From Microbispora rosea (GTDB lineage: Bacteria; Actinomycetota; Actinomycetes; Streptosporangiales; Streptosporangiaceae), in the NCBI RefSeq assembly GCF_900156315.1, contig NZ_FTNI01000025.1:1-64000 (forward strand): a DNA stretch of 64,000 bases, in the 5' to 3' direction. The notes under the pieces were generated by a model that worked only from the letters and a program-made list of their open reading frames with translations, was not told the DNA's origin and made no database searches. The translations under genes were made by a program, and so were the position numbers. Of this stretch, positions 7,879 to 15,598 are shown in pieces (the first letter of the stretch is position 1; every line of letters begins with the position of its first letter).

Positions 7879-9348
7879 TCAACGTGGGCTTGCAACGGTG
7901 AGGAAGCCCTCGGCGATCAGGGACCGCAGCGCGGCGGGAGCCCGCCCGAGCACGTCGCCGGGGTCCTCACCGGTCAGCTCGGCGATCGCGGCGAGCAGCG
8001 GGCGCGTGGGCAGATCGCCGTCGCACACCCCGGCCAGGGCCGCCTCCACCGTCCCCACGGCGGCCGTACGGCGCGCGCCCCGGGTCTGCCGCAGGACGAT
8101 GCGGGAGGGGTCGTCGGCGCCGGGCGGGCCGACACGCTCCTCCACGACGCCCTCGGCCACCTGCAGCCGCGCGTCGAGCAGGTCGTCGTCGGACAGTTCG
8201 TGGGCGGCGCGTGCCGCGCGCAGGACCTCCTCAACCAGCGCGCCGGACGGAGGCTCGACCGGCTGCGTCATCTCCTCCACCCGCACGAGCGGGCTCAGCG
8301 AGCCGGAATCGTGCAGGGCGATCCAGCCGAAGCCGACGCCGGTCACGTCCATCGAATCGAACCAGCCGAGCCACTCGTCGTAACGCTCCCGGTAGGCCGA
8401 GGTGCCGTGTTCGGCGGAGTCCCGTAGCCACAGTTCGACGTACTCGGCCGGGTCCTGCACGTCGCGCTGCACGGCCCAGCCGTCGCAGCCGGTCTCGGCG
8501 AGCCAGCCGCCCACCCTGTCCTGCCAGTCCTCGCCCTTGACGTGCAGCCAGTTGGCGAGGAAACGCGCCTGACCGCCCTGGGCGAGGTGCCGGGGGGTGC
8601 GCCGCACGAGGTCGCGGCAGAACTCGTCGCCGCGCCGCCCGGCCTCCCGGTAGGTGTACCTGGCCTCGGGCGCGATGACGAACGGCGGGTTGGACACCAC
8701 GAGGTCGAACCGCTCGCCGTCCACCGGGTCGTACATCGAGCCCTCGCGCGCCTCGGCGCCGGTCACGCCGGACAGGCCCCAGCTGAGGCGGGCCAGCCGC
8801 AGCGCCCTGCGGTTCACGTCGGTCGCGACCACGTGGTCCGCGCGGGGGGCCAGGTGCAGCACCTGCACGCCGCAGCCGGTGCCGAGGTCGAGCGCCCGGC
8901 CGACCGGGGCGGTCCAGCCGAGCTGGGCGAGGTTGGCCGAGGCGCCGCCCGCCCCCACCACGTGATCGGGCCGCAGGGAGGGATCGCCGGGCCGCACCTT
9001 GCGGTCCGACACCACGTACGCAGGGTCGCCCGTCCCGGTGTCCCACGGCTGGAGGTGCACGGTGGCCTGCACGGAGTCGCCGAGGCGCACCAGCAGCCCG
9101 GCCTCGATGAGGTCCTGCACCGGCAGGTCGGCGGCGGCCATGCTGACCGGGGCGCCCAGCCACCACAGCCGGATCAGCGTGGCGAGGGGGTCGGCGTCCC
9201 TGGTCGCGCGCAGCGCGGGCACGATCTCCTCACGCGCCAGTGCGGAGGCGGCCATGTCGCCCAGCCGCTCACGCACGCCGTCGATCGTGTATCCGGTCTC
9301 CACGAATCTGCCGCGAAGCCGCCGGACCAGGTCAGAAGGGGCGTCCAC
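7879..9348 (-). CDS. Class I SAM-dependent methyltransferase (PrmC/RsmC-like)
   Basis: 489 aa. SAM motif I 'ALDLGTGCGVQVLHLA' is followed by 'VVATDVNRRALRLARLS' and the N-methyltransferase signature NPPF in 'FDLVVSNPPFVI'. NPP[FY] is typical of enzymes that methylate amide or exocyclic amino nitrogens (PrmC/HemK, RsmC), so an RNA or protein target is likely. The roughly 150-residue N-terminal and C-terminal extensions resemble winged-helix domains and characterise an actinobacterial subgroup. It is monocistronic. The 246 bases separating it from the SARP gene show no feature I can identify. Confidence 0.86.
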   Translation of the reverse strand: MDAPSDLVRRLRGRFVETGYTIDGVRERLGDMAASALAREEIVPALRATRDADPLATLIRLWWLGAPVSMAAADLPVQDLIEAGLLVRLGDSVQATVHLQPWDTGTGDPAYVVSDRKVRPGDPSLRPDHVVGAGGASANLAQLGWTAPVGRALDLGTGCGVQVLHLAPRADHVVATDVNRRALRLARLSWGLSGVTGAEAREGSMYDPVDGERFDLVVSNPPFVIAPEARYTYREAGRRGDEFCRDLVRRTPRHLAQGGQARFLANWLHVKGEDWQDRVGGWLAETGCDGWAVQRDVQDPAEYVELWLRDSAEHGTSAYRERYDEWLGWFDSMDVTGVGFGWIALHDSGSLSPLVRVEEMTQPVEPPSGALVEEVLRAARAAHELSDDDLLDARLQVAEGVVEERVGPPGADDPSRIVLRQTRGARRTAAVGTVEAALAGVCDGDLPTRPLLAAIAELTGEDPGDVLGRAPAALRSLIAEGFLTVASPR

Positions 9349-9378
9349 GCATCGAATCTATCGCGGGGCCAGACACCA

Positions 9379-9969
9379 CTAGGGCATCTTGAGGCTGTTC
9401 CAGGCGGCCTCGCCCAGCTCGCGGATCTCCTCCTCGGTGGGCTGGTGGGCGCCGCTGAACCACAGACGGCACATCTCCTGCGCCGGGCCGAGCCACAGCA
9501 CGTAGCACATGGTCGGGGGGACGGGGCGGAGCACGCCGTCCTTCATGTGCGGCCGCCACCAGTCGGCGACCTGCCGGAAGAACTCGCGCCTCGACTCGGC
9601 GACCTCCGGCCCGCCGGGCTCGTTGCGCCGGGGCGGGCGCTCGCTGATCAGCAGACGGGCGCGCTCGGGATGCTCGCCGCACCAGGCCATGTGCATCGCG
9701 ACGATGGCCTCGATGCCGGCGCGGGCGTCCTCGTGGCGGACGAGCTCACCGACGAAGGCCTCCTGGTACATCTCCTGGATCTCGGCGTAGAGCACGCCGA
9801 AGACGTGCTCCTTGCTCGTGAAGTGGTGATAGAAGCTGCCGACGCTGACGCCGCTCTCCTGCCGCAGGCTGGCCAGGGTGGTGGCCGACACCCCGCTCTG
9901 GCTGAACCTGCGCAGGGCGCCCTCGATGATCCTGGCCCTGCCGTCTCGCCCGCTCTTCGCGTTCTTCAC
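9379..9969 (-). CDS. TetR-family regulator
   Basis: 196 aa with an N-terminal TetR HTH (ATTLASLRQESGVSVGSFYHHF, then SKEHVFGVL). Start GTG 9969 is fixed by a four-base GTGA overlap with the stop of the upstream acetyltransferase gene, implying translational coupling; there is no independent Shine-Dalgarno, and upstream extensions of the frame run into the acetyltransferase. A 6-3-6 palindrome, CAGAAC-CTT-GTTCTG (9979-9993), lies in the end of the upstream gene just before this start and may be its own operator. Confidence 0.88.
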   Translation of the reverse strand: MKNAKSGRDGRARIIEGALRRFSQSGVSATTLASLRQESGVSVGSFYHHFTSKEHVFGVLYAEIQEMYQEAFVGELVRHEDARAGIEAIVAMHMAWCGEHPERARLLISERPPRRNEPGGPEVAESRREFFRQVADWWRPHMKDGVLRPVPPTMCYVLWLGPAQEMCRLWFSGAHQPTEEEIRELGEAAWNSLKMP

Positions 9970-10496
9970 AAAGTCAATGGTGAACCAACAGAACCTTGTT
10001 CTGCAAATGCGAGGTCGGCTTTGATCTCGACGGATGTGCCGTACGTGTCGATTGTGGCAGAGGGCCAGGCTCTGCGCACCATGGACAGGACCCGCCGGTT
10101 CTCCGTCATGACGTCCATGCCGACGACCACCGCGCCGCGCACGGACGCCCGCCGCAGGAGGGTGCGCACGAGCCGCGACCCCACACCGAGGCCCTGCCAC
10201 CGGTCGTCCACCACGACCGCGATCTCCGCCTCGACCCCCCGGGCGCCGTCGGACAGGTGGCTCATGGCGTGGCCGATCACGGCGTCACCGTCCAGCGCGA
10301 GCAGCGCGTCACGCCTGTCGTCGCGCGCGACCATCGCGCGGATCAGGCTCGCGCTCGGCCGGCCCGGGCCGACGAAGAAGCGGTTCGTCAGCGTGTCCCG
10401 CGACAGGCCCTCCACGAAGAGGCGCACCCGCTCCTCGTCGTCGCCGGGGCACGCCGCGCGGAGGTCCGCAATGGGCCTCACCTGAGTTCCCAACAT
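9966..10496 (-). CDS. GNAT-family N-acetyltransferase
   Basis: 176 aa. The acetyl-CoA loop is visible as 'RWQGLGVGSRLVRTLL' (consensus Q/R-x-x-G-x-G/A), preceded by the beta4 strand 'EAEIAVVVDD'. The sequence resembles the C-terminal GNAT domain of bacterial protein-lysine acetyltransferases, but no cNMP or acyl-CoA-synthetase domain is attached. I chose ATG 10496 (GGGAGAGG 8 bases upstream) over an in-frame TTG at 10532 that lies beyond an operator-like palindrome. It is the first gene of a two-gene unit with the TetR regulator and is divergent from HxlR. Confidence 0.82.
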   Translation of the reverse strand: MLGTQVRPIADLRAACPGDDEERVRLFVEGLSRDTLTNRFFVGPGRPSASLIRAMVARDDRRDALLALDGDAVIGHAMSHLSDGARGVEAEIAVVVDDRWQGLGVGSRLVRTLLRRASVRGAVVVGMDVMTENRRVLSMVRRAWPSATIDTYGTSVEIKADLAFAEQGSVGSPLTL

Positions 10497-10497
10497 G

Positions 10498-10526
10498 GAC
10501 TCAGCCTCTCCCGAACGAGCTGAGTC
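10498..10526. promoter_or_regulatory. Inverted repeat between divergent GNAT and HxlR genes
   Basis: GACTCAGC (10498-10505) and GCTGAGTC (10519-10526) are perfect 8-base arms around 13 bases. A second small palindrome, AAGT-AG-ACTT (10531-10540), lies beside it, 18 bases before the HxlR start. Either may be the HxlR or TetR operator controlling both directions. Confidence 0.6.
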
Positions 10527-10558
10527 TGTCAAGTAGACTTAGATGCGAGGAGGCTGTT

Positions 10559-11044
10559 GTGGTTACGATGCGCGACATGCGGCGTTATCGGGTGGACAAC
10601 TGCTCCATCGAGCGAACCCTCGCCGTGCTCGGCGAGAAGTGGACGTTCCTGGTCCTCCGGGAGGCGTTCAACGGCATCCGGCGCTTCGCCGACCTTCAGA
10701 CGCGCACCGGCGCGCCCCGGCAGGTGCTGAGCGCGCGGCTGTCCCGGCTCGTCGAGGAGGGCCTGCTGCGCAAGGTGCCCTACCAGGAGCCCGGCCAGCG
10801 CCAGCGCGACGAGTACCGGCTCACCCAGAAGGGCCTCGACCTCTACCCGATCATGATCGCCCTCATGCACTGGGGCGACCGCTATCTGGCCGACCCCGAG
10901 GGACCGCCGGTCGTGGTGACCCACCGCGACTGCGGCGCGCCCGTCGAGCTGCACCTGGCGTGCGAGGAGGGCCACCGGATCGCCGGCCCACGCGAGGTTA
11001 CGCCGCGCCCCGGCCCCGGCGCCCGCCTCAGCACCCCAGCCTGA
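10559..11044 (+). CDS. HxlR-family winged-helix regulator
   Basis: 161 aa. The HxlR signature is complete: 'CSIERTLAVLGEKWTFLVLREAFNGIRRFADLQ', then 'RQVLSARLSRLVEEGLL' and the wing 'DEYRLTQKGLDLYPIM'. Many members sense thiol or electrophile stress; here the N-terminal Cys (DNCSIE, about residue 15) could serve that role, and two further cysteines lie near the C-terminus. GAGGAGG precedes GTG 10559 by 5 bases. It is divergent from the GNAT-TetR unit and may regulate it. Confidence 0.9.
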   Translation: MVTMRDMRRYRVDNCSIERTLAVLGEKWTFLVLREAFNGIRRFADLQTRTGAPRQVLSARLSRLVEEGLLRKVPYQEPGQRQRDEYRLTQKGLDLYPIMIALMHWGDRYLADPEGPPVVVTHRDCGAPVELHLACEEGHRIAGPREVTPRPGPGARLSTPA

Positions 11045-11081
11045 AATCGGGGGCACTCACCAGGCTGCCTAGGCTGGTGAC

Positions 11082-11867
11082 GTGTACCGCTTCCTCCTCT
11101 CGCGCCGCTGGGTCGGGCTGCACCTGCTCGTGCTCGTGCTGATCCCCGCCTTCTTCTTCCTGGGAAGGTGGCAGTGGGGGCGGTTCGAGGAGCGGTCGGC
11201 CGAGAGCGCGAGGATCACCGCCAACCTCGCCGCGGCGCCCGTGCCGCTCGACCGGCTGGACCGGATCGGCGCGTCCGCGCCGGAGCGGGACAAGTATCGC
11301 CTCGTCACCGCCACCGGACGATACGACACCGCCCACGAGCTCGTGGTGCGCAGGCGCACCCTCAACAGCCGCGTCGGGTTCTACGTGGTCACCCCTCTCG
11401 TCACGCCCCAGGGCGCCGTGCTGGTGAACCGGGGGTGGGTCCCGGCCGGGGCGACCGCCGACGCCCCGCCGCAGGTGCCCGCCCCGCCCACGGGAGAGGT
11501 GACGGTCACCGGACGGCTCCGTCTCGCCGAGACGCAGGACAACACCGGCATCAGGAACCGGTCCGGCCTGCCGAACGGCCAGATCCTGCTGATCGAGACG
11601 CCCCGGATCGCCGGAGGCCTGCCGTACAAGGTCTTCGGCGGGTTCGTGGAGCTCACCGCGCAGCAGCCACAGGGCGGTTCCGCCCCCGAACTCCTGCCTC
11701 CGCCCGACGTCGGCGCCGGAGGCGGGCTCAACCTGGCGTACGCCGTGCAGTGGTGGCTGTTCATCGGGATCGCGGTGGGCGGCTGGGTGCTCCTGGTGCG
11801 CCGGGAGGCCCGCGACCTCCAGACGGAGCAGGCGTCACAGGACGTGACGGTACGCGCCGCAAGGTGA
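11082..11867 (+). CDS. SURF1-family protein (cytochrome oxidase assembly)
   Basis: 261 aa in the SURF1 topology: an N-terminal membrane helix (about 10-30: WVGLHLLVLVLIPAFFFLG then RWQW), a large extracytoplasmic domain with 'GRYDTAHELVVRRR', 'TPLVTPQGAVLVNRGWVP' and the family motif 'LNLAYAVQWW', and a C-terminal helix. SURF1/Shy1 proteins help insert heme a into cytochrome c oxidase subunit I. A possible -10 TAGGCT (11070-11075) lies 6 bases before GTG 11082 with no Shine-Dalgarno, suggesting a leaderless mRNA. Confidence 0.92.
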   Translation: MYRFLLSRRWVGLHLLVLVLIPAFFFLGRWQWGRFEERSAESARITANLAAAPVPLDRLDRIGASAPERDKYRLVTATGRYDTAHELVVRRRTLNSRVGFYVVTPLVTPQGAVLVNRGWVPAGATADAPPQVPAPPTGEVTVTGRLRLAETQDNTGIRNRSGLPNGQILLIETPRIAGGLPYKVFGGFVELTAQQPQGGSAPELLPPPDVGAGGGLNLAYAVQWWLFIGIAVGGWVLLVRREARDLQTEQASQDVTVRAAR

Positions 11868-11898
11868 GCGAACGGATACCAACCGGAGACCTCGCAGC

Positions 11899-11928
11899 TT
11901 GTACGGTGTTATCCCTTGGCCCTACCGT
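11899..11928 (+). promoter_or_regulatory. Leaderless sigma-70-type promoter
   Basis: -35 TTGTAC (11899-11904), an 18-base spacer, and -10 TACCGT (11923-11928), with GTG 8 bases after the -10. Transcription would begin at or next to the start codon of the amidohydrolase-like gene. Confidence 0.62.
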
Positions 11929-11936
11929 TTACTACC

Positions 11937-13133
11937 GTGACTACGCCGCTGCATCCCGACCCAGAGCCGAGGCGGCGGGACTACGTGATCATCTCAGTTG
12001 ATGACCACTTGATCGAGCCGGCCGACCTCTTCGAGGACCGCCTCCCGGAGAAGTACAAGGACCTCGCGCCCAAGGTCGTGGAGACCGACTCGGGCCACCA
12101 GGTCTGGCGGTACGGCGGCGCCACCTATCCCTGCGCCGGGCTGGACGTGGGCGCGGGCCTGCCCAAGGAACAGTGGACGCTCGACCCCGTCCGCTTCGAG
12201 GAGATGCGCCCGGGCTGCTACGACATCGAGTCCCGGATCGGCGACATGGACCGGGCCGGGATCTGGGCGGCGCTGTGCTTCCCCGGCATGCTGGCGAGCC
12301 AGGCGGGGGTGGCGTTCGGCCGCACCCGCGACCAGGACCTCGGGCTCGCGCTCGTCCGGGCCTGGAACGACTGGCACGTCGACGTGTGGGCCGGCACCTA
12401 CCCCGAGCGCATGATCGCGCTGCAGCTTCCCTGGCTCCCCGATCCCGAGATCGCGGCGAAGGAGATCAGGGCCAACGCGTCACGCGGTTTCAAGGCGGTC
12501 GTGTTCCCCGAGTTCCCCACGCGGCTGCGGCTGCCGTCCATCCACAGCCGCCACTGGGACCCGTTCTTCGCCGCCTGCGAGGAGACCGGCACGGTCGTGT
12601 GCCTGCACACCGGCGCGTCCTCCTGGGCGCCGGTGCCCTCGCCGGACACCCCGGTCGAGGCGATCACCACGCTGATCCCGGCGAGCGCCATGTTCGCCTG
12701 CGCCGACTGGCTGTGGTCGGGGGTGGCGCTGCGCTTTCCCAAGCTGCGCGTCCTCATCGTGGAGGGCGGCGTCGGGTGGCTGCCGATGCTGGCCGAGCGG
12801 GCCGACTACGCGCTCGACCACCCCGTGGCCGGCGAGCCGAGCTGGGAGGGCGGCCTCAAGCCCAGCGAGGTGCTGCGGCGCAACTTCTTCTTCGGCACGC
12901 TCGACGACAGCGCGCTGAGCTCGGTGCGGCTCGCCGTGGGCATGGAGCGCGTGCTGCTGGAGGCCGGCTACCCGCGCGCGGAGTCCACCTGGCCCGACAC
13001 CCAGCGCGCCGTGGCCCGCAACCTCGGCAGCCTGCCCCCCGCCGACATCGCCAGGGTCTCGTACGGCAACGCCGCCCGCCTGTTCGGCCACCCCCTGCCC
13101 TCGCGGGCCTGGCTGCGGCAGGAGCAGCTCTAG
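11937..13133 (+). CDS. Amidohydrolase_2-family protein, possibly catalytically altered
   Basis: 398 aa, a metal-dependent TIM-barrel hydrolase/decarboxylase family (ACMSD/LigW-like). The N-terminal 'SVDDHLIEP' carries the HxxE form of the first metal site, and 'CLHTGAS' supplies a barrel His. Near the C-terminus family members usually have a D-[YF]-P-H motif before STWP, where Asp is catalytic; here the segment reads 'LEAGYPRAESTWPD', with Gly and Arg in those positions. Activity may therefore be lost or changed. GTG 11937 has no Shine-Dalgarno and appears leaderless; an upstream TTG at 11916 is less likely. Confidence 0.84.
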   Translation: MTTPLHPDPEPRRRDYVIISVDDHLIEPADLFEDRLPEKYKDLAPKVVETDSGHQVWRYGGATYPCAGLDVGAGLPKEQWTLDPVRFEEMRPGCYDIESRIGDMDRAGIWAALCFPGMLASQAGVAFGRTRDQDLGLALVRAWNDWHVDVWAGTYPERMIALQLPWLPDPEIAAKEIRANASRGFKAVVFPEFPTRLRLPSIHSRHWDPFFAACEETGTVVCLHTGASSWAPVPSPDTPVEAITTLIPASAMFACADWLWSGVALRFPKLRVLIVEGGVGWLPMLAERADYALDHPVAGEPSWEGGLKPSEVLRRNFFFGTLDDSALSSVRLAVGMERVLLEAGYPRAESTWPDTQRAVARNLGSLPPADIARVSYGNAARLFGHPLPSRAWLRQEQL

Positions 13134-13149
13134 CTAGACCCGCTCTTTC

Positions 13150-13926
13150 TCAACCCTTGGGCGGGGGCAGCCGGGGGACGCTGTCGATCAGCCGTCGCGT
13201 GTAGGGGTGGCGGGGAGCGCCGAGCACCTGGGCGGTGTCCCCCCGCTCGACGATCCGGCCCCGCTCCAGCACGGCCACCTCCTGGCAGAGGGCGGCCACC
13301 ACGGCCAGGTCGTGCGACACCATCACGACCGTCAGCGCGCGGGTCTCCCGAAGATCCTGCAGCAGGTCGACGACGCGTACGCGGGTGGAGACGTCGAGCG
13401 CGCTGACCGGCTCGTCCGCGAGCAGCACGCGGGGCTCGCACACGATCGCCCGCGCGATGGCGATGCGCTGCCGCTGCCCGCCCGAGAACTCCTGCGGATA
13501 GCGGCTCGCGGCGTCCTCGGGGAGTCCGACCGCGTCCAGGGCCGCCGCGACGCGCGCGGTCATGTCCTCCCTGAGGCCCAGCGAACGGAGGGGTTCCGAC
13601 ACGATCCTGCCCACCCGCTGCCGGGGGTCGAGCGACGAGTAAGGGTCCTGGAACACCGTCTGCACGCCCCGCCGGAACTCCCGCATCAGGGCCCGGTCAC
13701 GCGGCGCGAGCTCCTTGCCCTCGTAGAGGACCTGTCCGCTCGTCGGCCTGGCCAGTCCGAGCAGCAGGCGCAGCAGTGTGGTCTTGCCCGCGCCCGACTC
13801 TCCCACGAGCGCGAGGCTGCGTCCGGGCGTGACGGCGACGGAGACGTCCGTGAGCACGGGGGCCGAGCGGCCGTAGGCGAAGTGCGCGCCCCGCACCTCC
13901 AAAATGGGCCGGATCGGCCGGGTCAT
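13150..13926 (-). CDS. Peptide ABC transporter ATP-binding protein (DppF/OppF type)
   Basis: 258 aa. Walker A 'GESGAGKTTLL', Q-loop 'VFQDPYSSLDP', signature 'SGGQRQRIAIARA' and Walker B 'VLLADEPVSALD' are all present, and 'HPYTRRLIDSVP' near the C-terminus is typical of the OppDF/DppDF subfamily. It pairs with the preceding ATPase (four-base ATGA overlap) to energise the DppBC-type permeases. It is the last gene of the six-gene minus-strand unit beginning at 18945. Confidence 0.93.
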   Translation of the reverse strand: MTRPIRPILEVRGAHFAYGRSAPVLTDVSVAVTPGRSLALVGESGAGKTTLLRLLLGLARPTSGQVLYEGKELAPRDRALMREFRRGVQTVFQDPYSSLDPRQRVGRIVSEPLRSLGLREDMTARVAAALDAVGLPEDAASRYPQEFSGGQRQRIAIARAIVCEPRVLLADEPVSALDVSTRVRVVDLLQDLRETRALTVVMVSHDLAVVAALCQEVAVLERGRIVERGDTAQVLGAPRHPYTRRLIDSVPRLPPPKG

Positions 13927-14771
13927 GGCGTCCTCCCGTCGATGGCGCCGTCGATGGCGCTGTCGAGTGCGCCGTCGAGCCGCCGTGCGCTGCCCACCAG
14001 CTCCCTCGTGTACGGGTGGCGCGGCGCGTTGACGACCTCGCCGACGCTCCCGGACTCCACCGCCACGCCGTCCTTGAGGACGATGACGCGCTCGGCGATC
14101 CGCGAGACGACCGCCAGGTCGTGGCTGATGAACAGCAGTGCCATCCCCCGTTCCTCCACCAGGCCGTCGAGCAGCGTGAGGACGTCGGCCTGCACGGTGA
14201 CATCCAGGGCGGTCGTGGGCTCGTCCGCGATGAGCAGAGCGGGATCGCAGGCGAGGGCCATGGCGATCGCCACCCGCTGACGCTGGCCGCCGGAGATCTC
14301 ATGAGGGTACGCCCGGGCGATCCGCTCGGGATCGGCCAGCCGCACCTCCTCGAGCGCGGCCGTCACCGCCGCGTGCAGGGCCCGTCCGCGCAGCCCCCTC
14401 CTGCGCCGGAGCGGCTCGGCCACCTGACGGCCCACGCGCATGAGCGGGTCGAGGGCGGTGAGCGGCTCCTGGAAGACCGTGCTCGTCAGCCGGCCGCGCA
14501 GCGAGGTGAGCCGCCGCTCCCCCGCCCCCACGACCTCGATGCGGTCGAGGCCCCGGTCGAGGCCGGGCGTGTCGAACACGACACTGCCCGAGACGGTCAA
14601 CCCGGGAGGCGTGAGACCCGTGATCGCCAGGGCGGTCATGGACTTGCCCGACCCCGACTCTCCGATCAGGCCGAGCCGCTCGCCCGCGCCGAGCGTGAAC
14701 GACACGTCCGAGACGAGGTCGCGGCCCTCGGGGCCGCGCACGTGCAGCCCCGCCACGGTGAGAAGGGTCAC
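13923..14771 (-). CDS. Peptide ABC transporter ATP-binding protein (DppD/OppD type)
   Basis: 282 aa with Walker A 'GESGSGKSMTAL', signature 'SGGQRQRVAIAMA', Walker B 'LLIADEPTTALD' and the family's C-terminal 'HPYTRELV'. GTG 14771 is set by a GTGA overlap with the permease stop and an upstream GAGGAGG; the frame is open much further upstream but only across the permease gene. The 3' end carries a four-copy 12-bp repeat (13938-13985) that gives a repeated [LI]-D-[GS]-A tail. Confidence 0.92.
   Translation of the reverse strand: MTLLTVAGLHVRGPEGRDLVSDVSFTLGAGERLGLIGESGSGKSMTALAITGLTPPGLTVSGSVVFDTPGLDRGLDRIEVVGAGERRLTSLRGRLTSTVFQEPLTALDPLMRVGRQVAEPLRRRRGLRGRALHAAVTAALEEVRLADPERIARAYPHEISGGQRQRVAIAMALACDPALLIADEPTTALDVTVQADVLTLLDGLVEERGMALLFISHDLAVVSRIAERVIVLKDGVAVESGSVGEVVNAPRHPYTRELVGSARRLDGALDSAIDGAIDGRTP
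13938..13985. repeat. Four tandem 12-bp units in the 3' end of the dppD-like gene
   Basis: Units begin at 13938, 13950, 13962 and 13974. The first two are identical over 11 bases (GTCGATGGCGC) and the last two diverge. Being in frame, they encode the repeated tail LDGA-LDSA-IDGA-IDG. The repeat is a likely site of slippage-driven length variation. Confidence 0.8.
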
Positions 14772-15598
14772 CTCGTCCTCCTCCTGGTCGGGTCGGCCAC
14801 GTCGCGCACGCCGTCGGCGATGAGGTTGACGCCGACGACAAGGACGACGATCAGGACGCCGGGGGCGATCACCCCCGCGGGAGCGATGAACACGCTCGCC
14901 TGGGCCTCCTGGAGCATCCGCCCCCAGGAGGCGTTCGGGGGCGGCGCGCCCAGGCCGAGATACGACAGGCTCGCCTCCGCCAGGACGGCCAGGCCGAACT
15001 GCAGCGCGAGGTTGACCGACAGCGTCGGCCAGATGTTCGGCAGCACGTGCTCGACGACGATCCGGGGCCAGGACGTCCCCGAGGTGCGCGAGGCCGTGAT
15101 GAAGTCCTGCGCCAGGACGCGCTTGACCAGCACCCGGGTCAGCCGGGCCACGATCGCCGACATCGCCAGCCCGATCGCGATGACCGCCGAGCCGAGCGAC
15201 GCGTCGCGCGCGGCGGTCACCAGCATGGCCAGGAGCACGGTCGGGAACGCGATGAGGATGTCGAGGAGGGCCGAGACCGTGTCGTCGAGCCACCGGGTGG
15301 CGAAACCGGCGGCGAGGCCGGCCGCGAGGCCCACGACCGCGCCGATCAGCACCGACCCCGCTCCCGCCTCCAGGGCGACCCTCGCACCGATCATGAGCTG
15401 GGTGAGCAGGTCCCTGCCGAGCTTGTCGGTACCGATCAGGTGGGGCAGGCCCGGCGGCATCAGCCGGTCGCCCGAGGTGTCGTCCGGCGGAAACGGCAGC
15501 CAGAAGAACGACACGACGGCCACGGCGAGGACGAGACCGGCGAGGACGCAGCCGGCGACCAGCGTCGCCGACCGGGGGACGCGGCGGCCCGCGGTCAT
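14768..15598 (-). CDS. Peptide ABC transporter permease (DppC/OppC type)
   Basis: 276 aa with about six membrane helices. The N-terminal helix is followed by the family motif 'HLIGTDKLGRDLLTQLMIGAR', and the EAA cytoplasmic loop appears as 'RTSGTSWPRIVVEHVLPNI'. ATG 15598 overlaps the upstream permease stop (ATGA), and its own stop overlaps the next ATPase start (GTGA), so the unit is translationally coupled. Confidence 0.93.
   Translation of the reverse strand: MTAGRRVPRSATLVAGCVLAGLVLAVAVVSFFWLPFPPDDTSGDRLMPPGLPHLIGTDKLGRDLLTQLMIGARVALEAGAGSVLIGAVVGLAAGLAAGFATRWLDDTVSALLDILIAFPTVLLAMLVTAARDASLGSAVIAIGLAMSAIVARLTRVLVKRVLAQDFITASRTSGTSWPRIVVEHVLPNIWPTLSVNLALQFGLAVLAEASLSYLGLGAPPPNASWGRMLQEAQASVFIAPAGVIAPGVLIVVLVVGVNLIADGVRDVADPTRRRTR

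Noticed and set aside
12173-13204. 343-codon frame overlapping the amidohydrolase gene, and similar Arg/Gly-rich frames at 597-1307, 23012-24427 and 34840-36615
   Set aside because: They are frame-shadows of well-supported genes. The composition is Arg/Pro/Gly-rich and there are no credible starts. The 34840 frame contains the true TPR-membrane gene only from 35413 on.
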